From Klebsiella pneumoniae (GTDB lineage: Bacteria > Pseudomonadota > Gammaproteobacteria > Steroidobacterales > Steroidobacteraceae): a DNA stretch of 42,106 bases. The DNA is taken from NCBI GenBank assembly GCA_945873095.1, contig CAMCBU010000018.1, forward strand, positions 1-42,106, written 5' to 3'. The notes beneath the pieces were generated by a model, which searched no databases, was not told the origin of the DNA, and worked only from the letters and a program-made list of their open reading frames with translations. Position numbers and translations under genes: made by a program. Positions 1 through 9,500 of the stretch are shown in pieces; positions within the stretch are counted from its first letter, which is position 1, and each line of letters begins with the position of its first letter.

Positions 1-735
1 GTCACCGGCGGCAATCGTGGTATCGGCGAAGCGTTCGTCCGGGTATTGCTCGCTGAGAAAGGCGCCGCCCGAGTCTACGTGGGTAGCCGCGATCGCAACG
101 CCGGCGCGCATCTCGAGCGCGAGTTTCCGGGGCGCTGCATCGCCATCGAACTCGATGTCACCGACCCCACCGAGATTGCAGCAGCCGCCGCTGGCTGCCC
201 CGATGTGAACTTGCTCATCAACAATGCAGGTCTGTTCAGCAACAACCTGCTGATCGGCGCCAAAGACATGTCGCATGCGCGCGAAGAGATGGAAGTGAAT
301 TTCTTCGGGCCACTGGCCTTGATTCGCGCCTTCGCACCTAGCCTCGCTCGCAACGGCGGTGGCGCAGTGATCAACGTACTCTCCGCAGCTGCCATCGTCG
401 CGGTGCCGAATATGGGCGCTTATTCGCCTTCGAAAGCGGCGGCGCGAATGCTATCGACCTCGGCACGAGCGGAGCTCGCGAGCCAGGGAACTCATGTCGC
501 GGCCCTGATCGTCGGCTCCGTCGACACCCGGATGGCTGCGCACGTGCAAGGCGCCAAAGAAAAACCCGAGGACATCGCCCGCGTCGGCCTGCGCGCCGCC
601 GAGCGCAACATCGACGAACTCGATACCGACCGCATGGCCGTGGACGTTCGCGCCGCCTTGCAGCTCGACCCGAAAGGACTCGAGAAGCGTATGGCGAAGA
701 TGCTGCACGCCACGAGCATCAGCACGGGGCGCTGA
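1..735 (+). CDS. Short-chain dehydrogenase/reductase, 5' end cut by window
   Basis: The reading frame is open from base 1, so the true start lies upstream; the first ATG inside the window (46) is internal to the Rossmann fold. The dinucleotide-binding motif TGGNRGIGE is at the extreme left, NNAG follows near residue 73, a catalytic Ser sits in NVLSAAA, and the active-site motif is YSPSK. These are the full set for a classical NAD(P)-dependent SDR, so it should oxidise or reduce an alcohol/carbonyl in the cytoplasm. Substrate unknown. The gene converges on the leftward SnoaL-like gene with 35 bp between stops. Only a few N-terminal residues seem to be missing. Confidence 0.9.
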   Translation, partial: VTGGNRGIGEAFVRVLLAEKGAARVYVGSRDRNAGAHLEREFPGRCIAIELDVTDPTEIAAAAAGCPDVNLLINNAGLFSNNLLIGAKDMSHAREEMEVNFFGPLALIRAFAPSLARNGGGAVINVLSAAAIVAVPNMGAYSPSKAAARMLSTSARAELASQGTHVAALIVGSVDTRMAAHVQGAKEKPEDIARVGLRAAERNIDELDTDRMAVDVRAALQLDPKGLEKRMAKMLHATSISTGR

Positions 736-747
736 AGCGCGCCCCGT
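724..747. terminator. Inverted repeat at convergent gene ends
   Basis: A 9-bp perfect stem (ACGGGGCGC / GCGCCCCGT) with a 6-base loop overlaps the stop codon of the truncated SDR and lies just before the stop of the leftward gene at 771. Its position suits a bidirectional terminator. There is no T-run on either side, so intrinsic termination would be weak. It may be only a GC-rich stem. Confidence 0.35.
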
Positions 748-770
748 CACCGGCGCTTTGTAGACCAGCG

Positions 771-1292
771 TTAGAACAACGCTGGCCGATTCATGAGCAC
801 GCTCATGTGCTCGGCCGGTTTTTCGCCAGCCTTGAATCGATCAAAGGACGCACGATCGAAATAATCGCGCCACTCAATGATCTTTCCGTCGCGGAAACGC
901 AGCACACCTGCGTAAGGGATAGCCACATTCTTACCGTCGGGCGCAGTGAAATCGTCAACACCTTCGGTGAAGACCACATCCCCAATCTCGGCGTAGTGGA
1001 AGATTCGCCAGCGAACGACGGGCATCGCATCCGACAGCTTCTCCATAAAGCCTTGCATCGCGGTCTTGCCGACGATCGGCGGGCTGCCCACGTGTGAATA
1101 CCACACGATGTCGTCGGCACAGAGTTCGAGCACCGCAGCCAGATCCTTGCGACGCCAACCCATGATCAAGGCTTTGACGCGTTCAAAGTGAACGCCGCTC
1201 GTCGCGCTCATACCCGTGGCTCCCATGGCATCGCTACCTCCGATGACTGCGGCGGCAGCAGGTGCCGCCATCAACCAATCGCGTCTATTCAT
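771..1292 (-). CDS. Tat-exported SnoaL-like/NTF2-fold protein
   Basis: A 173-residue protein. It opens with MNRRDWL followed by an Ala-rich hydrophobic stretch, a twin-arginine leader that suggests export after folding. The rest resembles the SnoaL/limonene-epoxide-hydrolase type of NTF2-like cone fold (ALIMGWRRKDLAAVLELCAD, then a Trp/Tyr-rich core). Members include small hydrolases, isomerases and non-catalytic binding proteins, so the reaction is not predictable. I chose the ATG at 1292 because GGAGAGG sits just upstream; an in-frame ATG at 1304 has no such site. It is transcribed away from the acyl-CoA synthetase gene, leaving 95 bp for two promoters. A second cytoplasmic-looking SnoaL gene lies at 12366. 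Confidence 0.8.
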   Translation of the reverse strand: MNRRDWLMAAPAAAAVIGGSDAMGATGMSATSGVHFERVKALIMGWRRKDLAAVLELCADDIVWYSHVGSPPIVGKTAMQGFMEKLSDAMPVVRWRIFHYAEIGDVVFTEGVDDFTAPDGKNVAIPYAGVLRFRDGKIIEWRDYFDRASFDRFKAGEKPAEHMSVLMNRPALF

Positions 1293-1342
1293 GAACCTCT
1301 CCATTGAATCGGACTTTCGTGGCTTTCACAATTAGACCACAG

Positions 1343-1348
1343 TTATAC
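1343..1348 (+). promoter_or_regulatory. Candidate -10 element for the acyl-CoA synthetase
   Basis: TATACT lies 39 bases before the GTG start at 1388 in the 95-bp divergent gap. No convincing -35 hexamer is seen at 16-18 bases upstream, so an activator or an alternative sigma factor is possible. The assignment rests on position and hexamer match alone. Confidence 0.35.
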
Positions 1349-1387
1349 TTTGGCGCGAGACGTCACACCAGCCAAGGGGGATTCGAG

Positions 1388-3127
1388 GTGCGCACGACTC
1401 CAGCAGATAAAATCCGCGACTATCGCGCGCGTGGTTGGTGGGGCGACACCCGCATACACGACATGTTCGATGCGAACGCGCGGACGCATCCCGATCGTCT
1501 CGCCATTATCGATGCGCCGAATCGCGCGGATCTCGTTGGCACACCTGCTCAAAGACTGAGTTTCGCGGCGGCTGCAACCCTTGCCGATGGCTACTCATTG
1601 AGTCTCGCGCGGCTGGGTCTCGGCAAAGACGACGTGCTCGTCACGCAACTGCCCAACATCGCCGAGTATCCGGCACTTTACGTCGCGGCCATGCGACTCG
1701 GCATCGTCGTGAGCCCGGTACCGATGCAATTTCGGCGTCACGAACTCGAACAAATCGTTCGACTGACGAATGCCAAAGCGATCCTGACGATCGATCAGCT
1801 CAAAGCCGCTGACCAGATCGGCACTGCCCTGGCGCTGAGCAGCGATTTAGCCAAGGAAGGGACCGCGCTGCAGGTATTGAGCCTGCGCAGCGCCACCACG
1901 ACCCCGGAGGCACCGCCGGGCGCCACCGCCTTCGACGCCGCGGCGCTGGATGCAACCTCGACCGCCGAACTTCACAAGGCCATCGACACCGCCGCCGTCG
2001 ATGCCGACGACATCGCCACGATCTGCTGGACCTCGGGTACCGAGGGCACACCCAAAGGCGTGCCGCGCTCCCACAATCATTGGTACGCGATCAGCTTCGC
2101 GCACCTGCGCGGCGCCAGTATCCAACCGGGTGAAGTGCTGCTGAACCCCTTTCCGCTCATCAACATGGCCGCGATCGGCGGCTGCTTCATGAGCTGGATG
2201 CATAACGGCGGCACGCTGGTGCTGCACCATCCGCTCGACCTGCCGACGTATCTCAAACAAATCGCCATCGAGCGCCCGCAGTATGCGATCGCACCGCCCG
2301 CGCTGCTCAACATGCTCTTGAAGAACGAGGCACTGCTGGCCACCGTCGATCTGTCCTCGCTACGTTGCATCGGTTCGGGCTCAGCACCGCTCGATCCGGA
2401 AATGATCGCAGGCTATCGCGATCGCTTCGGTATCGAGATCTGCAACAACTTCGGTTCCAACGAGGGCGTGTCGCTGATCAGTAACGCCGAGAACGCGAGC
2501 GACCCGGTGCATCGCGCGCGCTGGTTTCCGCGATTCGGACGAGACGAGATCTCGTGGGCCTCACCGCCACCGGTGCACATCCGCACCCGTATCATCAACC
2601 CGGACACCGGCGAAGAAATCGTCGATGCGGGCAAACCGGGTGAACTGCAGATCACCGGGCCCACGGTGTTCGACGGCTACTACCGCGCGCCGCAGATCAC
2701 CGCGCAGTCCTTCACGGGTGACAACTGGTTTCGAACCGGCGATCTGTTCGAACTCTGCGGTGAAGGTGAGGATTTGCGCTTTTATCGCTTCGTCGGTCGC
2801 CTCAAACAAATCATCGTTCGCGGCGGCGTGAAGATCGCACCGGAAGAGCTCGACAACCTGCTCTCGCAAATGCCCAGTGTGCTCGAGGGGGCGGTAGCGA
2901 GCTACGCGGATCCGATCATGGGGGAGAAGATCTGCGCCGTCATCGTCGCAAGACCCGGCGTCGAGGTCACACTCGAGTCAATCTGCGAGCATTTCCGAGC
3001 CGCGGGCTTGGCGATGTTCAAGTTTCCGGAGCGCGTCCGCGTTGTCGCGCAACTGCCGCGCAACAGCGTCGGCAAAGTGCTGCGCGGCGAACTCACCCGC
3101 ATCGCCGAGAGCGCCGACGGCAGTTAG
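1388..3127 (+). CDS. Acyl-CoA synthetase (AMP-forming)
   Basis: A 579-residue member of the ANL superfamily: carboxylic acid + ATP + CoA to acyl-CoA, via an acyl-adenylate. The P-loop TSGTEGTPKG, the A5-type motif FGSNEG, the hinge region WFRTGDL, then GRLKQIIVRGG and the C-terminal lysine region NSVGKVLR are all present. The overall pattern resembles 2,3-dihydroxybenzoate-AMP ligase or cyclohexanecarboxylate-CoA ligase relatives, but the substrate is unknown. The start is set at GTG 1388, seven bases after a strong AAGGGGG site (1374-1380); a TTG start at 1304 would add 28 residues unlike the family. It ends 3 bp before the stop of the opposing MFS gene. Confidence 0.9.
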   Translation: MRTTPADKIRDYRARGWWGDTRIHDMFDANARTHPDRLAIIDAPNRADLVGTPAQRLSFAAAATLADGYSLSLARLGLGKDDVLVTQLPNIAEYPALYVAAMRLGIVVSPVPMQFRRHELEQIVRLTNAKAILTIDQLKAADQIGTALALSSDLAKEGTALQVLSLRSATTTPEAPPGATAFDAAALDATSTAELHKAIDTAAVDADDIATICWTSGTEGTPKGVPRSHNHWYAISFAHLRGASIQPGEVLLNPFPLINMAAIGGCFMSWMHNGGTLVLHHPLDLPTYLKQIAIERPQYAIAPPALLNMLLKNEALLATVDLSSLRCIGSGSAPLDPEMIAGYRDRFGIEICNNFGSNEGVSLISNAENASDPVHRARWFPRFGRDEISWASPPPVHIRTRIINPDTGEEIVDAGKPGELQITGPTVFDGYYRAPQITAQSFTGDNWFRTGDLFELCGEGEDLRFYRFVGRLKQIIVRGGVKIAPEELDNLLSQMPSVLEGAVASYADPIMGEKICAVIVARPGVEVTLESICEHFRAAGLAMFKFPERVRVVAQLPRNSVGKVLRGELTRIAESADGS

Positions 3128-3130
3128 TTC

Positions 3131-4453
3131 TCAGCGCCACTGCCGAGCGATCATCACCGCCTCACGAAAGCCTGCTCGGCAATAATTGAGCATGGCCGCG
3201 GATGCGACGATCGTGATGCCGCTCACGATCGACAGTGACACGCCAATTTGCGACGGGCCACCTAGGAACGCATCGCTGACGAAAGCGACGATGGTCGGGC
3301 CGATGCCGAGCGACATCATCGTGCCGATCAGGAAATAAGCGGCGATGATCTGCCCGCGCAATTGGTTCGGCACGACCAGTTGTAGCGTCGTGCCCGGTAA
3401 CCCGTTCAACATACCGAAGCCGAAGCTCACGACCGAGAGGCTTGCGAGCAGCCACTTCATGTCCCCCAAAATCGGTGTGATCACCACGAGCGGCGTGAGC
3501 GAGAGCATGATTACGATCGCGACGATCAAGGGCGCATCGATCTGCCCGCGTGCTGTGAGCTTGTCCGACACCCAGCCACCCACGTAGACGCCAGGCACCG
3601 ACAGGGCCAGCAAGATCACGCCATACGCGAGCCCGATGTCACCCGGGCTCCAGCCATGCACGCGAATCGCGACCGCAGGAATCCACACGAGAAAAGAAAT
3701 CCCTGCGATCCCGAAGACCGAGAAACCGAGAAACAGCAGCAGGAACAACAACCGACGTCGACCGATAAACGAGACGAGTCCAATATCAGCGCTTTTCGGC
3801 GCGAGCCCCCGACGCTCGGGCTCACGAATCAACAAAAAAAGTAAAGCGATGATCACACCCGGTAAGCCGACCGCAAAGAAAACCGCCTGCCACGGCGCGA
3901 AGGTGCCTAGGCCCTCGATGGTGAACGGACCCATCCGACTGGCAGCTTCGATGACCTGACCGCCGATGATCAAGGCCAAGCCGGATCCGAGATACGGACC
4001 CATCGCGTAGGCGCTGATAGCTCGAGCGCGCCGCTCCGGTGGAAAATAATCGGAGATCAAAGAATACGCGGCTGGCGACAGCGCCGCCTCGCCGATGCCG
4101 ACCCCCACTCTGGCGAGAAACAACGCGAGGAAGCTCGTCGCGAGACCACACAACGCGGTCATGATGCTCCAGGCGATCATTCCGACGAGAATGATCATGC
4201 GCCGACTCATACGATCGGCGAGCCAACCGAGCGGCAAACCCATCACACTGTAGAAGATCGAGAAAGCGAGACCTGCGAGCAGACTGAACTGCGTATCCGT
4301 GATGCCAAGATCAGCCCGAATCGGCTCGACCAGAAGACTCATGATCTGACGATCGATGAAGGAACTCGTGTAGGCCACCATCAACAGTCCGACCACGATC
4401 CACGCACGCAGTGGACTCGGCCACGGCGCAGCATCCGTGCTCGGGGTGCTCAT
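3131..4453 (-). CDS. MFS transporter, spinster-like group
   Basis: A 440-residue inner-membrane protein with about 12 hydrophobic segments. After TM1-TM2 comes the MFS signature loop GWLADRMSRR, and later RRARAISAYAMG. The N-terminal segment with SSFIDRQIMSLL is typical of the spinster-type MFS carriers common next to degradation genes in proteobacteria. Role: probably uptake or efflux of an organic acid or pathway intermediate. The start is the ATG at 4453, which overlaps the TGA of the upstream thiolase (TGATG), so the two are translationally coupled. A longer start at 4534 is rejected because its extra residues are out-of-frame thiolase sequence. Confidence 0.9.
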   Translation of the reverse strand: MSTPSTDAAPWPSPLRAWIVVGLLMVAYTSSFIDRQIMSLLVEPIRADLGITDTQFSLLAGLAFSIFYSVMGLPLGWLADRMSRRMIILVGMIAWSIMTALCGLATSFLALFLARVGVGIGEAALSPAAYSLISDYFPPERRARAISAYAMGPYLGSGLALIIGGQVIEAASRMGPFTIEGLGTFAPWQAVFFAVGLPGVIIALLFLLIREPERRGLAPKSADIGLVSFIGRRRLLFLLLFLGFSVFGIAGISFLVWIPAVAIRVHGWSPGDIGLAYGVILLALSVPGVYVGGWVSDKLTARGQIDAPLIVAIVIMLSLTPLVVITPILGDMKWLLASLSVVSFGFGMLNGLPGTTLQLVVPNQLRGQIIAAYFLIGTMMSLGIGPTIVAFVSDAFLGGPSQIGVSLSIVSGITIVASAAMLNYCRAGFREAVMIARQWR

Positions 4454-5607
4454 CAGACCGTTCGCTCCACGACCATCGCAGCACCCACACCACCTGCGCC
4501 GGTACAGGCTACGAGTCCGTAGCGACCACCGCATTGATCCAGAGTGTCGAGCAAGCTCGAGAGCAGAATCGCACCTGAGGCCCCCATCGGGTGCCCTTTG
4601 GCCATGTGGCCACCGGCGACGTTGACCTTGGCAAGATCGACGGCGTGATCACGCAAAAAAATCGCCATCGTCACGGCGAACGATTCCATGAACTCGATGC
4701 GATCCATGTGATCCAGCGTCAGCCCCGCCTGCTCTAGCGCGCGATGCATCGCCGTCATACCCGCGAGCAAGGATGCATGCGGGTCACCACCGGCCTCTGC
4801 ATAGGCCGACACTCGGGCGCGGGCGCGTCGCCCTCCCGTCTCGGGTAAGCCCCCCACGAGCGCCAAGCCCGCGCCATCGCAAACCGGCGGCGCATGCGCG
4901 ATCGTATGGCGATGATCGATCGGCCCATCGAGCGCAGCGGCATAATGTTCGGCGAGCGCGGCAAACCCGGGCGTCATCGCAGCGAGCGATTCGGCACTCG
5001 TTTGCGCGCGGATGCACTCGTCGTGAGTCAACGCGCCGACCGAGACGCGCGATGCGGCAAAGGCGGGCACAGCCTCAGCGGCCGCCGCGCGTTGCTGGGA
5101 AATCAGTGCGAGGCGGTCGAGCTCCGCGCGCGAAATATCTTGCGCCTCGGCCAAACGATCGGCAGCGAGCACCACCGGGACATAGCGTGATCGCTTCGGA
5201 AAGCTCGCATCGGTGTAGTAGCCGGCCTTGTCCGCCATGAACGGTACACGCGACATCATCTCGACGCCGCCGGCGAGCACGCTCTTGGGTTGCCCCGCGA
5301 TCTGCAACGCGGCGTGACCGATCGCGGTGAGACCGGAGACGCAGTAGTTGTTGAGCGTAAAAGCACTCGCCGACTCGTCGATACCCGCATGGAGCTTCGA
5401 GACGAGTGCGATATTGCCGCCCTGATCGCCGATCTGTCCGACGCAACCGAGAATCAGCGATTCGACGTCGCGCGGCGATCCGCCGCGAGACTGCAACGCA
5501 GCGACGAGCGCACCCACCAATTCATAAGGTTGCTGACTCGCAAGCCCGCCATCCGGCCGCGCTTTGCCGCGCGGCGTGCGCACGGCATCCAAAATCCAAG
5601 CCTGCAT
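4453..5607 (-). CDS. Thiolase (acetyl-CoA acyltransferase)
   Basis: A 384-residue biosynthetic/degradative thiolase with all catalytic residues: nucleophile Cys89 in NNYCVSG, His339 in AKGHPMGASG and Cys368 in CTGAGGVG. Expected reaction: 3-oxoacyl-CoA + CoA to acyl-CoA + acetyl-CoA. The usual NEAFA motif is MESFA here. The ATG at 5607 follows a GGGGGGAGA ribosome site; upstream in-frame codons to 5661 lack one. It leads a two-gene operon with the MFS transporter and points away from the BtuF-like gene, so a divergent promoter region lies at 5608-5740. Confidence 0.93.
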   Translation of the reverse strand: MQAWILDAVRTPRGKARPDGGLASQQPYELVGALVAALQSRGGSPRDVESLILGCVGQIGDQGGNIALVSKLHAGIDESASAFTLNNYCVSGLTAIGHAALQIAGQPKSVLAGGVEMMSRVPFMADKAGYYTDASFPKRSRYVPVVLAADRLAEAQDISRAELDRLALISQQRAAAAEAVPAFAASRVSVGALTHDECIRAQTSAESLAAMTPGFAALAEHYAAALDGPIDHRHTIAHAPPVCDGAGLALVGGLPETGGRRARARVSAYAEAGGDPHASLLAGMTAMHRALEQAGLTLDHMDRIEFMESFAVTMAIFLRDHAVDLAKVNVAGGHMAKGHPMGASGAILLSSLLDTLDQCGGRYGLVACTGAGGVGAAMVVERTV

Positions 5608-5740
5608 CGGTCTCCCCCCGTTTGGCTCACCCGTCGAGTGTGCCCGGGACCGATGCCCCATGGAAGAGTCTCATAAAGAAAGTCTGCCTCGGCGCGCCAA
5701 CCAGCACATTGGAGCCGCGCTTGGAAAATGGCACCATCGT

Positions 5741-6568
5741 GTGGTGATTCAAGATGATCTCGGCAACCTGCATCTTCCCGCGTCAGGGCGAAGTCGCATC
5801 GTCTCGCTAGTGCCGAGTATCACCGAACTACTCTGTGATCTCGGACTCGGCGAGCAACTCATCGGACGCACCGGCTTTTGCATCCATCCACGCGATGTCG
5901 TTCGGAGTATTCCAAAGATCGGCGGAACCAAAGATGTCGACATCGAGGCGATTCGTCGACTGAAGCCCACACATCTCATCGTCAACATCGACGAGAATCG
6001 ACGCGAAATAGTCGACGAGCTCGGTAAGTTCGTCCCTGCCACAGTCGTCACGCATCCGCGGGGGCCGGACGATAATCTCCAGTTATACCGACTGCTCGGC
6101 GCTATTTTTTGCTGCGAGCCCCAAGCCGAGTCGCTAGGCGCAGCCTATCGCGCTCGTCGCGATCATCACTGCAGGGCGCTCTCGGGCAAGGCGACAGAGT
6201 CGGTTCTGTATTTGATTTGGCGCGATCCTTGGATGACGGTATCGCGTAATACCTACATCTCGCGGATGCTCGCCTTGTTCGGCTGGATCACCTGGCAGCC
6301 TGTGCTCGACGCAAGGCGCTACCCGTCGCTGCAGTTGTCACAGTGCCAGGGCGTGATCGACCGCGTGCTCCTGAGCAGCGAGCCGTTTCCTTTCCGCGAG
6401 AAACATCTTGCGGAGGTCCGCACGGCGTTGCCCGGGATCCCGGTCGAATTGATCGATGGAGAGATGGTCTCGTGGTACGGCTCACGCGCCATCGCAGGAC
6501 TCGACTACCTCGCCGAGTTCACACGTTGCGCCGGAAGCGACCGCCTACCGCATACAACGCATGGCTGA
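5741..6568 (+). CDS. BtuF/TroA-like helical-backbone receptor without signal peptide
   Basis: About 275 residues in the class III periplasmic-binding fold that includes the vitamin B12 receptor BtuF and siderophore receptors. The opening RIVSLVPSITELL, then GLGEQLIGRTGFC and later KPTHLIV are typical. No signal peptide or lipobox is seen for the GTG start at 5741 or for the upstream ATG at 5660 (302 residues), so the protein appears cytoplasmic. A role in cobalamin or metal handling is suggested by the next gene, a B12-dependent mutase, but this is inference. The two genes converge and overlap by 50 bp (6519-6568). The start is uncertain; neither candidate has a strong ribosome site. Confidence 0.8.
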   Translation: MVIQDDLGNLHLPASGRSRIVSLVPSITELLCDLGLGEQLIGRTGFCIHPRDVVRSIPKIGGTKDVDIEAIRRLKPTHLIVNIDENRREIVDELGKFVPATVVTHPRGPDDNLQLYRLLGAIFCCEPQAESLGAAYRARRDHHCRALSGKATESVLYLIWRDPWMTVSRNTYISRMLALFGWITWQPVLDARRYPSLQLSQCQGVIDRVLLSSEPFPFREKHLAEVRTALPGIPVELIDGEMVSWYGSRAIAGLDYLAEFTRCAGSDRLPHTTHG

Positions 6569-9500
6569 TCTGCCCGAGCGAGGCGTAGCGCACCGCATCC
6601 ATCAACGAGGCAAAAATGTTCTCCCCTGCCGCCGCCACACTCTGCAAGCGACTCAATACGTCGGGTGAGTCGCCGCCGTTGCGCCGCTGAAAGGCTTGCA
6701 CCGCACCAACCTGACCCTGCTTCTCTTCTTCCGTCGACCGAATCAACTCGACCGTCGCGTGCTCGGCAGAGGCATCGTTTTCCGAGAGAAACGTATTGAC
6801 GCCAATGATGGGCAAGCGACCGTCGTGCTTGAGGGTCTCGTAGTACAGACTCTCTTCCTGAATCTTGCCGCGCTGGTACATCGTCTCCATGGCACCCAAG
6901 ACACCGCCACGGTCGCTGATCGACTCGAACTCTTTGTAGACGGCCTCTTCGACCATGTCGGTGAGGTAGTCGATCAGTAGCGACCCAGCCCACGGATTGT
7001 GATTTTTATTGAGACCCAACTCGCGATTGATGATCAGCTGGATCGCAACAGCACGACGCACACTCTCCTCGGTCGGCGTCGTCAAGGCCTCATCGTAAGC
7101 GTTCGTGTGCAACGAGTTGCAGTTGTCGAACAAGGCATACAGGGCTTGCAGCGTCGTACGGGTATCGTTGAACTGGATCTCTCTCGCATGCAACGATCGA
7201 CCCGAGGTCTGGATGTGATACTTCATCATTTGGCTACGCGGCGCTGCGCCATAGCGCTCGCGCATGGCTCGCGCCCAGATTCGTCGTGCCACGCGGCCGA
7301 TCACGGCGTATTCGGCGTCCATCCCGTTCGAAAAGAAGAACGATAAATTGGCTGCGAAGTCGTCGATCTTCATCCCGCGCGAAAGGTAGTACTCGACGAT
7401 GGTGAAACCGTTGGAGAGCGTGAACGCCAACTGACTGATCGGATTCGCGCCCGCCTCGGCGATGTGATACCCCGAGATGGAGACGGAGTAGAAATTCCGC
7501 ACACCGTTGTCGGTGAAGAACTGCTGCACATCACCCATCATGCGCAGCGCGAATTCCGTCGAGAAGATGCAAGTGTTCTGCGCTTGGTCTTCTTTGAGGA
7601 TGTCGGCTTGCACCGTGCCGCGCACCTGCGACAAGGTGCTCGAGCGGATCTGGGCGTACTCCTGCGCCGACAACGCGATCCCAACCAATTCCTCGCCACA
7701 CACGCCGAGCAGGCCAAGCCCAGACCCATCATGCCCCTCGGGTAACTCACCCCGGTAAACCGGCTGTGTCTCTCTGGGCTGTTTGAGGAATCTCTGCTCG
7801 AGGTACCGCTGCACTTCACTCCAGCGCCCCGTCTGCTTCAGGTGACGCTCGACCTGCTGATCGATCGCCGTATTCATGAACATGGCAAGCAGCATCGGCG
7901 CCGGACCATTGATGGTCATCGATACCGAGGTCGTGGGCGCGCACAGGTCGAAACCCGAGTACAGTTTTTTCATGTCATCGAGCGTCGCGATCGAGACGCC
8001 CGAGTTACCCGTGCGGCCATAAATATCAGGCCGGGTGTCCGGATCCTCGCCGTAGAGTGTCGTCGAATCGAATGCCGTTGAGAGACGAGTTGCGCTCTGC
8101 CCACGCGCCAGATAATGGAAGCGCCGGTTGGTTCTCTCCGGGCTGCCCTCACCGGCAAACATGCGGATAGGGTCCTCCTGCTCGCGACGATAGGGGTAGA
8201 CACCGGCGGTGTAAGGATACGCACCGGGTAGGTTCTCTCGAAGAACGAAACGCAGAATGTCACCCCAGTCTTTGTGCTTGGGCGCCAGCAACTTCGGAAT
8301 TCGGTTGTGGCTCAGCGTCTCGACATAGTTCTCCCCGGCGACATCCTTGCCACGAACCGAGTAGACGTAGTGCTCATCCGTCACGGCAGCGACACGCGAC
8401 GACCAAGCGCGCAACTCACCAAGTCCTTCGGACCCGATGGCCTCCAACGCCGCGTGGTACTCGGCTCGCAGACGCAAGACGCCGGCATCGACACTGCTCG
8501 AGGTGGTCGCAAACGGCTGCGCCAACGCGGGCAAGTCCGTATCTCCCAAGACTCGCAGACTCTCGTACAAAGCGTAGGCACGACTGGCCGCTGCAGCGAG
8601 TCGCTCGATCGTGGCGTCGGCCTTGCGACCACCCTCGGCGATCTCTGCGAGGTAGCGCACGCGCGAGCCAGGAATCAGTGGATCACGAGACGTGAACGTC
8701 GTCGGGCCTGGGTTGTCGACTTGCCAAGAATGCGCACCAATGCCTTTGCCATCGAGCCGTGCGCAGATCGCGGCGAATAGATTGTTGACACCGGGGTCGT
8801 TGAAACGTGAGGCGATGGTGGGATAGACCGGGATATCCTCATCCGAGGCATGCCACTGCTCGGGATGATTGCGACGCCACTGTTTTTTTACATCTCGCAG
8901 CGCATCCTCTGCGCCACGCCGCTCGAATTTATTGAGGACGACCATCTCGGCAAAATCGAGCATGTCGATTTTCTCGAGCTGCGAGGCGGCACCATACTCG
9001 CTCGTCATCACGTAGATCGGCAAATCGACCAGATCGATCACCTCGGTATCGCTCTGTCCGATACCGGCAGTCTCCACGATGATCAAATCGAAGCCAGCCC
9101 GCTGATACAGCGCAATGACGTCTTTCAGCACGGCCGAGGTCGCCAAATTACGGCGACGCGTGGCAAGCGAGCGCATGTAGACGTGGGGCGCAGCCAGACT
9201 ATTCATACGGATTCGATCACCGAGCAACGCGCCGCCGGAGCGTCGACGGGTCGGATCGACCGCAACGACCGCGATACGCGCATCCGGGAAGTGGCGCACG
9301 AAGCGCTGGATGAGCTCATCGTTCAACGAGCTTTTACCGGCCCCACCGGTGCCGGTGAGACCGATCACCGGCGCGCGGCGCGCGCTGCTCTCGATCGACG
9401 CGAGAACCTGCGCGCGCAAAGCATCGACCACCGCGGGCTCTGCGTCTCGCACGGACCGCTCGAGAACCGAGATCGTCCGACCAAGTTGTCGATGATCGTC

